Part shown: one piece after another, positions 17,109-25,519 of the stretch
Layout: every line of letters starts with the position of its first letter
How positions within the stretch are numbered: position 1 is the first letter of the stretch
Source: Syntrophaceae bacterium
GTDB lineage: Bacteria; Desulfobacterota; Syntrophia; Syntrophales; UBA2192
Length of the DNA: 64,000 nt
Direction of reading: 5' to 3'
Assembly: GCA_013177795.1 (NCBI GenBank)
Contig: JABLXY010000001.1
Span: forward strand, 372,001 to 436,000
Position numbers and translations under genes: made by a program
Notes under the pieces: model-generated
The model's database searches: none
The model's input: only the letters and a program-made list of their open reading frames with translations
What the model was told of the DNA's origin: nothing

Positions 17109-18560
17109 ATGAAGCGTCCGCTCTTCATCTTCGCTCTCGTTCTCGCCTGCATGCTGACCTCGGTTACAGCCGCAACGGCCGCGGAAGACGACAATGCCCG
17201 ATACCACCAGGCCTTCACCCTTTACGGCGGCTCGGACGGCAACCCCTTCGACCTCTTTTACCCCTTCGAGCTGACCCGCCCGGGTCCCGTCCGCGTCATC
17301 GTGAAGGTCGACACAGGCTCCGGCCCATCACAGCACCGCCTTCGAGCGACACTCCTGGATGCCCGCGTCTTCGACCCGAAGAAGACGCCGCCCGACTTCT
17401 GGGATCAGCTCTACAGATCGGTGCGTCCCGCTGCCAAGACGGCACAGGCTGTGCTCGAGATCAACCCCCTGTTCAAGGTGTCGGAGAAGATTGTCGGAGA
17501 GGCCGCGAGCGTCCTGAAACATATCTCGAAGGTCTTCACCGGAGGCAAGAAGAAGCCCCCCGCCTACTACCACGGCTCCGCGGGGCTGGGTCCGAACATG
17601 ATCAACGGCGGGATCGATCACGCCGTGGACCACCCGGAACTCGCCGCGACGGCGGGCCGCTATCTCGTCATCCTCCAGAACTTCTCGTCCCAGACGGTGA
17701 AGGGCCAGATCCTCATCGACTACCCCGGCAGCGCCTGGGACGTGGACCCGGAGATCGAGCAGGGCTACGAGGTCAAGGCTGACCTGGCCGTCGAGTCGGT
17801 AAGCCTCGACGCCTCGAACCGGGTGATGGTTGTGATCGCGGGAATCGGCAAGAGGGGGGTCCCTGCGGTGCGGTGGAACGACACGGCGGAGAAGGCGATC
17901 CGCCTGAGCCTCAAGGTCGACGGGCAGGAACGAAAGAGCATCCTGCTCAAGGAACTCGACCCCGGCATGGTGCTCTCGAAGCGAGGCAGGCAGACCGTGC
18001 GGTACGTGAGCGATCTCGTACTGGAGCGGCCCGCCGAGGTAACGGCGGCAATCGACCCGGACGGGCGTCTCGTGGAGAGCAACACCCGCAACAACCGCAA
18101 GGCCGAGAGCCTCGTCCCGGGGCAGCAGCGCCAGCGCCACCAGCGCGGCGATGCAGGGTCGGCATCCCAACCGGCCGCGCTCGCCCCGGCGGGTCCCGCC
18201 GCCATCGTGTCGAACCCGCCGGACCTGGCCGTCACCCGCATCTGGCTCGACGCCGCAAGAAGGGTCAACGTGGAGATCCGAAACCTCGGCGGCCCCGTGC
18301 CGCCGGAGCTGTGGCAGCGCAGCGGCGCGGAGCAGCCCTACCTCCAGATCACCCAGAACGGGCGCTCCTGGGCAACGGCACCCCTTTCGGCCGTCGACCC
18401 GCAGCGCCTGCTCTCCAGGGGAGGCTCCGCCGTGGTGTACGTGCTCGGCGAGCCCCTGAAGGCCCCGGCGTCCGTCGGGGCCGTCATCGATGCGGCGGGA
18501 CGGCTCGAGGACCGGAACCGCAGCAACAACGCCAGGACGGAAAACCTCAACCCGCGCTGA
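17109..18560 (+). CDS. Secreted protein with CARDB-like domains
   Basis: A 483-residue protein with a signal peptide (LLFIFALVLACMLTSVTAATAA-type, cut near AEDDN). At least two segments resemble CARDB-type adhesion or structural beta domains: ADLAVESVSLDASNRVMVVI and, near residue 372, DLAVTRIWLDAARRVNVEIRNLG. Each ends with a DPDGRLVESNTRNNRKAE / DAAGRLEDRNRSNNARTE signature, so this is an internal duplication. It probably acts at the cell surface or is secreted. GGAGGTAGTCC precedes the ATG. Confidence 0.68.
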   Translation: MKRPLFIFALVLACMLTSVTAATAAEDDNARYHQAFTLYGGSDGNPFDLFYPFELTRPGPVRVIVKVDTGSGPSQHRLRATLLDARVFDPKKTPPDFWDQLYRSVRPAAKTAQAVLEINPLFKVSEKIVGEAASVLKHISKVFTGGKKKPPAYYHGSAGLGPNMINGGIDHAVDHPELAATAGRYLVILQNFSSQTVKGQILIDYPGSAWDVDPEIEQGYEVKADLAVESVSLDASNRVMVVIAGIGKRGVPAVRWNDTAEKAIRLSLKVDGQERKSILLKELDPGMVLSKRGRQTVRYVSDLVLERPAEVTAAIDPDGRLVESNTRNNRKAESLVPGQQRQRHQRGDAGSASQPAALAPAGPAAIVSNPPDLAVTRIWLDAARRVNVEIRNLGGPVPPELWQRSGAEQPYLQITQNGRSWATAPLSAVDPQRLLSRGGSAVVYVLGEPLKAPASVGAVIDAAGRLEDRNRSNNARTENLNPR

Positions 18561-19070
18561 CGCCGGGCGGCCTGGCGACCGTCGTTCTCATCCGCATCGG
18601 ATTCTCGAAAAATCGGGCAGACCCTCGCCGGCGGCGGCTTCACGGCCGGTGCCGCGAGGGCCCTGCGCCCCCGTGGATTTTTGGCAACGGCGGGGCAGGA
18701 GCATTGAACACTTACCCAAGACCTGCATAGGCCAACCGGTCCGCACACCTATAAGTTGTCGGAATTATTAACAGCAAGTCGCAACGGTTGCAACTTCTGA
18801 TTTTTTTTATAAATATTTTCCAATTCGCATTATTTTGCCTTTCGCAGCGTAAAACTATTTTACAGATTCTCGAATTCAGCCTAGTTTAATCTCCGTGATT
18901 CAACCATGTCATTTTCATTAATTCATCATTCATATCGATTACTTACATATTCATCAGCGAAACGTCCGGCGATTCGGCATTTTCTGTGCACAAATTTTCC
19001 ACATCTACGGAACATTTCGGCTGACATTGCAAATGGGGCATGCACACACGATTAAAAGGAGGAAAGGGTA
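18561..19070. other. AT-rich intergenic region
   Basis: The first 150 bases are GC-rich, then composition drops sharply and stays AT-rich until the next gene at 19071. No gene is visible. The palindrome GTTGCAAC occurs at about 18,787 just after GTCGCAAC, a possible operator. The end of this region is the 5' leader of the PEP-CTERM gene, which has an AAAGGAGGAAAGGG ribosome-binding site. Confidence 0.5.
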
Positions 19071-19688
19071 ATGAAGAGGCTGCTGGTTTGCACGGTAATC
19101 ATGGCTGTCGTGCTGACTTTCGGGACCTTCGCCTCCGCGGCGATCTACACATTTGATTTCAATTCCCTCGAGAACGGAAGCGGTCCCGGGGCGATTTCTA
19201 CTTACATGACCAACATTTTCGGAAACAGCGTCGTTGTCTCGAACTATCCGGTCTCGAGTAGCGCCTCGATTATCGACCCATCCAGTGATCCGTCCCGTTA
19301 TGGCGCTTTCTTTGAGACGAAATTCCTCGGGGCCTTGGGGAACAATACTGCTATGCCCGGATTCACCATCGCATTCGGGGTCCCGATCACATCGCTGTCC
19401 TTTGATTGGGGTTCATATTATGACAGGTTTGGCGCTTATTATCTCCAAGGCACCGTATGGAATAATATCTTGATTATCGGCGGCTCACCTGACAGCCATC
19501 ACGTGGAATTCACGTTTCCGGAGCCAGTCTCCACCCTACTTTTCAACGGTTACCAACAGTCGGTCTGGATGGGCATCGACAACCTGACCGTAACGACAGC
19601 GGCAGTGCCGGAGCCGGGAACTCTCATCCTGCTCGGCCTCGGCCTCTTGGGTTTGGGCTTGACACGGTATAGGACGGGACGCGAATAG
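19071..19688 (+). CDS. PEP-CTERM sorting-domain protein
   Basis: A 205-residue exported protein. The N-terminus is a signal peptide (LVCTVIMAVVLTFGTFASAA). The C-terminus is a classical PEP-CTERM tail: VPEPGTLILLGLGLLGLGL followed by a short basic RYRTGRE end. Such proteins are processed by an exosortase and linked to exopolysaccharide. No exosortase is visible here. The mature part is beta-rich with GVPITSLSFDWGS, like other PEP-CTERM proteins. Confidence 0.9.
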   Translation: MKRLLVCTVIMAVVLTFGTFASAAIYTFDFNSLENGSGPGAISTYMTNIFGNSVVVSNYPVSSSASIIDPSSDPSRYGAFFETKFLGALGNNTAMPGFTIAFGVPITSLSFDWGSYYDRFGAYYLQGTVWNNILIIGGSPDSHHVEFTFPEPVSTLLFNGYQQSVWMGIDNLTVTTAAVPEPGTLILLGLGLLGLGLTRYRTGRE

Positions 19689-19714
19689 GACAGCAATCAA
19701 ATGACGGCAGAAAA

Positions 19715-19745
19715 AGGGGCCGCTTCCGACGCGGCCCCTCTTTTA
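19715..19745 (+). terminator. Intrinsic terminator
   Basis: AGGGGCCGC-TTCCGAC-GCGGCCCCT (19715-19739) followed by CTTTTA, just after the PEP-CTERM gene. An A tract precedes it, so it may work both ways. Confidence 0.8.
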
Positions 19746-19892
19746 TTGGGCTCCGGCTCGCGGGCCTTGCGCCCCGGGGGGCACTGTGGTAACCATGAAA
19801 CAGGGATGATAAGGTCGCATTCCGTGGCCCGGACGGGCCCCGGGATGCATCTCCATCAATGTCCGGGAGTTGTTTCACGGAGGACTGACGCC

Positions 19893-20327
19893 ATGGCCGG
19901 ACCGCATCGGGCCCCGGGGTGGATCCTCTGCACGGCTTTTCTGCTCGCCTTTGCGGGATGCGTCCGCGGCGCCGCCGCAGACGGGACAACGGGAGGCGCC
20001 TTGAAGGACATCGTCGTCACCGAGCGGGACAGCGGCGCCGCAATCACCCTAGAGCGCGGCCAGGCAATCGCGGTGAAGCTCGCGGGGATCCCGGGCACGG
20101 GGTATGCCTGGCACCTCGTTCACTGCAACGCCGACGTGCTGTCCCCGGCGGGCGAGTCCACCGAGGGGCGCACGGACCCGCGTATCATCGGGGGGCCTGT
20201 GACGAAGGTCTTCCGGTTCAAGGCCCTCGCCCCGGGACGGACACCGCTCGAATTCCACTACAAGCGCATCTGGGAAACGGACAAGCCTCCCCTGCGGACC
20301 TTCACGATCGGCATCGAGGTCCGCTGA
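19893..20327 (+). CDS. Chagasin-type (I42) protease inhibitor lipoprotein
   Basis: A 144-residue protein with a lipobox (LLAFAGCVRG, Cys23). The mature part carries the three loops that chagasin-family inhibitors use to block papain-like proteases: PGTGYAW (67-73, for NPTTGYxW), GGPVTKVFRF (about 100, the GxxG loop) and RIWE (125-128, for the RPW loop). Chagasin-type proteins bind C1 cysteine proteases. The next gene, convergent and 55 bases away, encodes exactly such a protease. CACGGAGGAC precedes the ATG. Confidence 0.85.
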   Translation: MAGPHRAPGWILCTAFLLAFAGCVRGAAADGTTGGALKDIVVTERDSGAAITLERGQAIAVKLAGIPGTGYAWHLVHCNADVLSPAGESTEGRTDPRIIGGPVTKVFRFKALAPGRTPLEFHYKRIWETDKPPLRTFTIGIEVR

Positions 20328-20382
20328 GTAACTCCTGCCCTGCCGTTGAGCCGCCAAGAGACGCGGAGCGACTGCCCGGCGT

Positions 20383-22017
20383 TCAGCGCACGACGGGCGG
20401 CGCCCCCACGTACTCGATCCTCAGGGACGACACCTTCTTCCTCAGTTCCTGCGGCAGCTCGTAGCGGCCGCCGCCTGCCCCCGCTTGGAAGACCGCCGAG
20501 CGGCCCTTGAAGTCCGCGTGTTCATACACCGTCACGCGCATGCTCCCGGTGATCCAGAGCCTCAGGGCGTCGTCGTTGTGCGCGACGTGGGCATAGTCGG
20601 CCCGGCGGCAGTCCTCGCCCACCGGGAAGAACTGCTCCTTTGACCCCATGAGCCAAACGCCCTGGGGTTCAGGCGTCGTCTTCGGGAAGACAACCAGCGA
20701 CGAGACCTTGTCGTTGAAGTTGTAGGGGCTCAGGGTGTTGACGGAGGACGTCAGCCGCAGGTGCCGCCCGTCGTAGTTCTTGTGCTCGAAGAGCAGCACG
20801 TTCACCCGGTCGCCGACGCGGACGGAGGTGAGCTTGTCGTTCATCTTCGCCTTGCTCAGCTGCGGCTCGATGCGCTGGCACATCCCGGGGCGAACCTCGT
20901 AGACCAGGCTCTTGCCCCCGAAGTCCCGGTGCTCGTACACCACCGTCTCGTAGTCCCGCGCGCCCCCGGGCCGCTGCGGGTGGGCGTAAACCCAGGCGGC
21001 ATTCGCCCCGACTTTGTTTGACCCGTAGGCGATCCACATGTAGCCGCGCTCGGTCCCGAAGCCGCACGTCTCGCCCCAGCCCGTACCCCAGGAGTTCTTG
21101 ATGATCCAAGACTGGCGGTTGTCGTCCCAGCCGATCAGGGTCACGGCGTGGTTGACGTCGCCGGAGGCGAACTCGTCGAAAACGCCCCCGGTGTAGGCAT
21201 GGAAGGCATCCGTGGCGTTAACCGTGACGGCCAGCGGCCCGAACCGGCAGAGGGCCTGCTTGAGCTGCTCCACGTGCTTGCGGCGGTTTCCCATGTCCAG
21301 CGGCGAGACGTAGCCCCAGATCTCGGCCCTGTAGGGCCGCTGCACGTTATGCCGGCAGTCGTGCTTCTCGTGCGTGTAAGGGTAGGCCGCCTCCGTGGCC
21401 GAGCCCTTGTCCACAAGGTAGGCGAACGCCCACCAGCCGCCCTTGCAGTTTCCCTTGCCGCTGCAGTCAAGGGTGTCCTGCTCGGAGGAGTCGATCACCG
21501 TGCCGTTGACGAGCCTCCAGCTCCCCTCGAAGGCCCCGTGCGTCCCGAAGGCCCAGCAGCTGCCGCAGGGTCCCTGGTCCCGCACCGGGGTCGTGCCCCC
21601 TGCCCTGCGCCAGTCGAAGCTCTGCAGCGTTGCCGAACACGGCGCCGCGGCCGGGATGGCCGGGAGTCTCGGCAGCAGCGGTGCGATCTGCGCGTTGTGC
21701 TCCTGGATGAGCCGGTCCAGGTTCGCGGGCGGCACCAGTCCCGTGATCACCCGCAGGTCGAAATCGAGAGCGGCGGTGTAGCCCACCGTGAACTTGAGAT
21801 TCCGCGCCGTCACATCACGGCGCAGGTTCAGCAGTTTCGCCTTGATGGCGGGCGAGGCCGCCTGTTCCCTCGCTGCATAGTCGATGTGGATCTCCCGCGG
21901 CGTGATGAACTTCCGCGTCTCGCCGGCTGTCGTCATCTGCCCGTGAGACGGCACGGCGAAGAGACCGGCGATCAGAAGCGCCGCAAACAGCGCGACCGAA
22001 AACCTGAACCGTTTCAT
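20383..22017 (-). CDS. Secreted papain-family (C1) protease with beta/gamma-crystallin-like repeats
   Basis: A 544-residue protein with a signal peptide (ALFAALLIAGLFAVPSHGQ). Catalytic residues of papain-type enzymes are all present: Gln in VRDQGPCGSCWAFG, Cys154, His290 (DVNHAVTLIGWDD) and Asn308 (IIKNSWGTGWGE). After residue 350 come repeats of the crystallin type: VVYEHRDFGGKSLVYE, LFEHKNYDGRHLRLTS, VTVYEHADFKGRSAVFQ, each followed by a KMNDKLTSVRV / FNDKVSSLVV / LRKKVSSLRI strand. These domains often bind calcium. An AAAGGAGGTCGCC ribosome-binding site precedes the ATG. Confidence 0.88.
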   Translation of the reverse strand: MKRFRFSVALFAALLIAGLFAVPSHGQMTTAGETRKFITPREIHIDYAAREQAASPAIKAKLLNLRRDVTARNLKFTVGYTAALDFDLRVITGLVPPANLDRLIQEHNAQIAPLLPRLPAIPAAAPCSATLQSFDWRRAGGTTPVRDQGPCGSCWAFGTHGAFEGSWRLVNGTVIDSSEQDTLDCSGKGNCKGGWWAFAYLVDKGSATEAAYPYTHEKHDCRHNVQRPYRAEIWGYVSPLDMGNRRKHVEQLKQALCRFGPLAVTVNATDAFHAYTGGVFDEFASGDVNHAVTLIGWDDNRQSWIIKNSWGTGWGETCGFGTERGYMWIAYGSNKVGANAAWVYAHPQRPGGARDYETVVYEHRDFGGKSLVYEVRPGMCQRIEPQLSKAKMNDKLTSVRVGDRVNVLLFEHKNYDGRHLRLTSSVNTLSPYNFNDKVSSLVVFPKTTPEPQGVWLMGSKEQFFPVGEDCRRADYAHVAHNDDALRLWITGSMRVTVYEHADFKGRSAVFQAGAGGGRYELPQELRKKVSSLRIEYVGAPPVVR

Positions 22018-22181
22018 GGCGACCTCCTTTCGGTGCCGGGGGTGCGGTTTCAGTAAGGGCTTGCCCCCATCTTCCGTCTGTGTATGCCTTGGGTTGACTC
22101 GAGGTGACGACGACGTGAACAGCTGCGGCTTGCAGGTCCATATCTACAGCATCGGGAGGCGGACGTCAAGCCATCAGAACC

Positions 22182-22210
22182 TTGACAGCGTCTCCCCGCC
22201 TGACGATAAT
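22182..22210 (+). promoter_or_regulatory. Sigma70-type promoter, first copy of a duplicated promoter
   Basis: TTGACA (22182-22187), 17-base spacer, GATAAT (22205-22210). The surrounding AGAACCTTGACAG(N)GTCTCCCCG(N)CTGACGATAAT block is repeated at 23607, so the promoter was duplicated with the gene behind it. It lies in the 308-base gap 22018-22325, which contains nothing else I recognise. Confidence 0.75.
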
Positions 22211-22325
22211 TTGCCCGTGAGAGCTTCACGCAGCAGCGTCACCCGCCGGGACACTGCGCGACAACCCACTCGAGACAAGAATACCCGATACGGAGCGGCA
22301 TCGTTTCTTCGGAACGGAGGGGATC

Positions 22326-23531
22326 ATGGAGAGAAGAACGGTCATCGCGCTGGCCCTTGCCCTTCTGCTCCTCCTGGTTTCCTGGTCTGCAGCCGCCCAA
22401 CAGACTGAAAAGGGCATTCAGCCCCTGCAGACCCAGGAGAAGCCCGACCTCAAGCCCCTGCCGGAAAAGAAGCCCGCCCAGACCGCCCCGGCCGCGCAGA
22501 AGCCGGCCCAGGCCGTAATCCCCGGTGTCGTGACGAAGCAGCCGCAGCCCGCGTCAACCCCTCCGGTCACCCTTCCCTCGAAAGACACCTTGCAGAAGAT
22601 CCCGCTGCCTTTCCCCGCGCCCGCCGTCAAGACCCCCACGGCCACCCAGCCCACGACCCCGGGGGTGACGACCGTGCCCGGTACGCAGAAGCCCGCGGGC
22701 ACCGTGACCCCTGCAAAGGGCGCGACGCAGGCCGCCCCGTGCCCGGCCGTGCAGCCTGTGGTGCAGCGCGTGGCCCAGCTCAAGGCCAAGCTCGGCCCCT
22801 ACCTGCGCTCGACATACGATTTCATCAACCTGGGCGGGCAGATGAAGCAGGCCGGCCACCAGGCGCGGCAGGCCGCCTGGAAGCCCTACCCCGGTACGGC
22901 CACCCTTCCGCAGGGCGGCACGGGCGTGACCCCGCGGCAGACGAGCGGTGTCGCGGCCCCCACGCCGCGGCAGACGGGCATGACCGAGCTGCAGAACATG
23001 CAGCGCATCCGCGGCGAGGCCCAGCGCGTCCACGGCAACGGCCTGCGCGAGGCGGGCGAGATCCGCGGGGTGCTCTCGGCCCTCGACGGCGAGATCCGCA
23101 AGCTTGCATCCTGTTCCTCCCTGACCGCGCAGGAGCGCCAGTCGCTGCGTGCCTCGGCCGACAGCCTCAACTCCGAGATCACCACCCTGAAGAGTTACGT
23201 GGCCGCCCTGCAGGCCCAGGCCGACGATTACGCCTCGCAGGTGATCGCCCAACGCGTTGCGGATCTCCAGCACTGCCGAACTTGCGACCTGCCTGCGTGC
23301 CGCAACTGCTGCGCCGAGAAGAACAGGATCACGGGGCAAGCGGGAACGCTGGAGCGTGCCCTCCAGGAGAAAGAACTCGCGACCTGCCGGGATCTCTGCG
23401 AGGTCTACTCGATGAGCTGTGACGCCGCCTCGGACATGGGGTCGAAAACAAGGGACGCCTGGGCTCGAGCCATGGAAATCCTCAAGTCCGTGGGGGAGAA
23501 ACAGACCGAAATTGTACGCAGGGTGCCGTGA
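22326..23531 (+). CDS. Proline-rich secreted protein, tandem paralogue A
   Basis: A 401-residue protein with a signal peptide (VIALALALLLLLVSWSAAAQ). A Pro/Thr/Lys-rich stretch (residues about 40-130, many PKPAQ/TPPVT elements) leads to a helical domain (RVAQLKAKLGPYLRSTYDFI). The C-terminus has a cysteine cluster CRTCDLPACRNCCAEKNR. It shares long near-identical stretches with the protein at 24215. I know no family. GGAGGGGATC precedes the ATG. Confidence 0.65.
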   Translation: MERRTVIALALALLLLLVSWSAAAQQTEKGIQPLQTQEKPDLKPLPEKKPAQTAPAAQKPAQAVIPGVVTKQPQPASTPPVTLPSKDTLQKIPLPFPAPAVKTPTATQPTTPGVTTVPGTQKPAGTVTPAKGATQAAPCPAVQPVVQRVAQLKAKLGPYLRSTYDFINLGGQMKQAGHQARQAAWKPYPGTATLPQGGTGVTPRQTSGVAAPTPRQTGMTELQNMQRIRGEAQRVHGNGLREAGEIRGVLSALDGEIRKLASCSSLTAQERQSLRASADSLNSEITTLKSYVAALQAQADDYASQVIAQRVADLQHCRTCDLPACRNCCAEKNRITGQAGTLERALQEKELATCRDLCEVYSMSCDAASDMGSKTRDAWARAMEILKSVGEKQTEIVRRVP

Positions 23532-23606
23532 GGTCTCCAGAGACCCGCATCCGTTTTCATCGACTACAACCACTCCATCGTTCGCGTGCGTCATGCCATA
23601 AGAACC

Positions 23607-23635
23607 TTGACAGGGTCTCCCCGTCTGACGATAAT
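23607..23635 (+). promoter_or_regulatory. Sigma70-type promoter, second copy of a duplicated promoter
   Basis: TTGACA (23607-23612), 17-base spacer, GATAAT (23630-23635). Nearly the same as the block at 22182. It drives the DUF3617 gene and probably the paralogue behind it. Confidence 0.75.
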
Positions 23636-23753
23636 GAGCGCCGAGCGCTCTCCTTGCATGCTCAGCCGCCCCAACACGACGCGTCAACACCCTCGAGACA
23701 CGAAAACCCGAAGACGGACCGACACCGCTTCATATCAGTCCAAGGAGGAGATC

Positions 23754-24197
23754 ATGGAGAGAAGAACGGCAATCGCAATGGGCTTCGCATTTCTGGTCAT
23801 CCTTTCGCTTGCCGCCTGCGGCGGCGGGCAGAGCGGCCCGAACATGAAGGAGGGCCTCTGGGAGATCACGGTCAAGATGGACATGCCGGGCATGCCCATG
23901 CAGATGCCCCCGCAGACCTTCCGGCAGTGCCTCAACAAAAAAGACATGGTCCCCCAGAACAAGGAGGAGCCGGGACGCACGGACTGCAAGGAGATCAAGC
24001 GTGAGGTGAAGGGGGACACGGTGAACTGGGTGATCGAGTGCAAGGCGGAAGGCGGCACGGTCACCAGCAGCGGCACGATGACGTACAAGAACGACACCCT
24101 TGAAGGCACCGTCAAGGTCCGCGTGCCCGACGGCAGGCAGGGCACCATGGAGATGACCCAGCACATGAACGGCAAGTGGGTGGGTCCCTGCAAGTGA
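23754..24197 (+). CDS. DUF3617-domain lipoprotein
   Basis: A 147-residue protein with a lipobox (ILSLAACGGG). The mature part begins MKEGLWEITVKMDMPGMPMQ and contains FRQCLNKKDMVP, both diagnostic of DUF3617 proteins, which are periplasmic and of unknown function. The start follows CAAGGAGGAGATC. The first residues (MERRTAIA) and its promoter match those of the gene at 22326, so the upstream region was copied. Confidence 0.82.
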   Translation: MERRTAIAMGFAFLVILSLAACGGGQSGPNMKEGLWEITVKMDMPGMPMQMPPQTFRQCLNKKDMVPQNKEEPGRTDCKEIKREVKGDTVNWVIECKAEGGTVTSSGTMTYKNDTLEGTVKVRVPDGRQGTMEMTQHMNGKWVGPCK

Positions 24198-24214
24198 CAC
24201 AGGAGGTGAGCAGG

Positions 24215-25486
24215 ATGAGCGCGCACCGTGAGCGGCGCCCGCGCGGCAGGCCGTGCCTTGTACCTTGGGCCCTCCTTTCGGCGGCCCTGGCCTTTCTACT
24301 TTTCCTGTGTCCCGGACCTGCAGCCTCCCAGCAGACCGAAAAGGTTGTACAGCCCCTGCAAACCCAGGAGAAGCTTGACCTCAAGCCCCTGCCGGAGAAG
24401 AAACCCGCCCAGACCGCCCCGGCCGCGCAGAAGCCGACCCAGGCGGTCATCCCCGGTGTCGTGACGAAGCAGCCGCAGCCCGCGTCCACTCCTCCTGTTA
24501 CACTTCCCTCAAAAGGAACGCTGCAGAAGCTCCCGCTGCCCTTCCCCGCGGCCACACCCGCCGTCAAGACCCCCACGGCATCTCAACCCGCGGCGACGAC
24601 CCCGGGGATGACGACCGTGCCCGGCACGCAGAAGCCCGCGGGCACCGCGACCCCTGCAAAGGGCGCGACGCAGCCCGCCCCGTGCCCGGCCGTGCAGCCT
24701 GTGGTGCAGCGCGTGGCCCAGCTCAAGGCCAAGCTCGGCCCCTACCTGCGCTCGACCTACGATTTCATCAACCTGGGCAGGCAGATGAAGCAGGCCGGCC
24801 ACCAGGCTCAGCAGGCCGCCTTCAAGCCCTACCCGGGCACGGCCGCCCTGCCGCAGGGCGGCACGGGCGTGACCCCGGCGACGCCCCGGCAGACGAGCGG
24901 TGTCACGGCCGTCACGCCGCGGCAGACGGGCATGACCGAGCTGCAGAACATGCAGCGCATCCGCGGCGAGGCCCAGCGCGTCCACGGCAACGGCCTGCGC
25001 GAGGCGGGCGAGATCCGCGGGGTGCTCTCGGCCCTCAACGGCGAGATCCGCAAGCTTGCATCCTGTTCCTCCCTGACCGCGCAGGAGCGCCAGTCGCTGC
25101 GCGTTTCGGCCGACAGCCTCAACACCGAGACCGCCACGATGAAGGCCTACGGGAACGCCCTGCAGGCCCAGTCCAACGACTACGCCAGCCAGCTCAGCGC
25201 CCAGCAGGTTCTTGATCCCCAGTACTGCGGCGGCTGCAACCTTTCCGTCTGTCAGAGCTGCTGCGCCGAGAAGAACAGGGTCACGGGCGCGCCGGGATCG
25301 GCTCTGCGCGCACAGCAGGAGAGCAACCTTTCCCAGTGCAGGACCAGGTGCGAGGTGCAGGCTGCGATCTGCGACGCGGCCTCGGACATGAACCGGCGAA
25401 ACACTGATTTCTTGAATATGGGGTCTGATATCCGCAAGTCCGTCACTGAATCGCAGACGACGATCCTCGGCAAAATCAGGGGCTAA
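24215..25486 (+). CDS. Proline-rich secreted protein, tandem paralogue B
   Basis: A 423-residue secreted protein (signal LLSAALAFLLFLCPGPAAS). It shares the TEK(G/V)(I/V)QPLQTQEK start, the proline-rich region and a long, nearly identical central block (RIRGEAQRVHGNGLREAGEIRG) with the gene at 22326. The C-terminal cysteine cluster differs (CGGCNLSVCQSCC) but keeps the spacing. It starts 15 bases after the DUF3617 stop, behind CAGGAGGTGAGCAGG, so the two are probably co-transcribed. Confidence 0.65.
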   Translation: MSAHRERRPRGRPCLVPWALLSAALAFLLFLCPGPAASQQTEKVVQPLQTQEKLDLKPLPEKKPAQTAPAAQKPTQAVIPGVVTKQPQPASTPPVTLPSKGTLQKLPLPFPAATPAVKTPTASQPAATTPGMTTVPGTQKPAGTATPAKGATQPAPCPAVQPVVQRVAQLKAKLGPYLRSTYDFINLGRQMKQAGHQAQQAAFKPYPGTAALPQGGTGVTPATPRQTSGVTAVTPRQTGMTELQNMQRIRGEAQRVHGNGLREAGEIRGVLSALNGEIRKLASCSSLTAQERQSLRVSADSLNTETATMKAYGNALQAQSNDYASQLSAQQVLDPQYCGGCNLSVCQSCCAEKNRVTGAPGSALRAQQESNLSQCRTRCEVQAAICDAASDMNRRNTDFLNMGSDIRKSVTESQTTILGKIRG

Positions 25487-25519
25487 CCGGCGCGTCGGCG
25501 CACGCGGGAGTCGATCGGC

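Noticed and set aside
18338-18748. Minus-strand small gene downstream of the CARDB-like gene
   Set aside because: Low-complexity and antisense to a clear coding region, without a ribosome-binding site.
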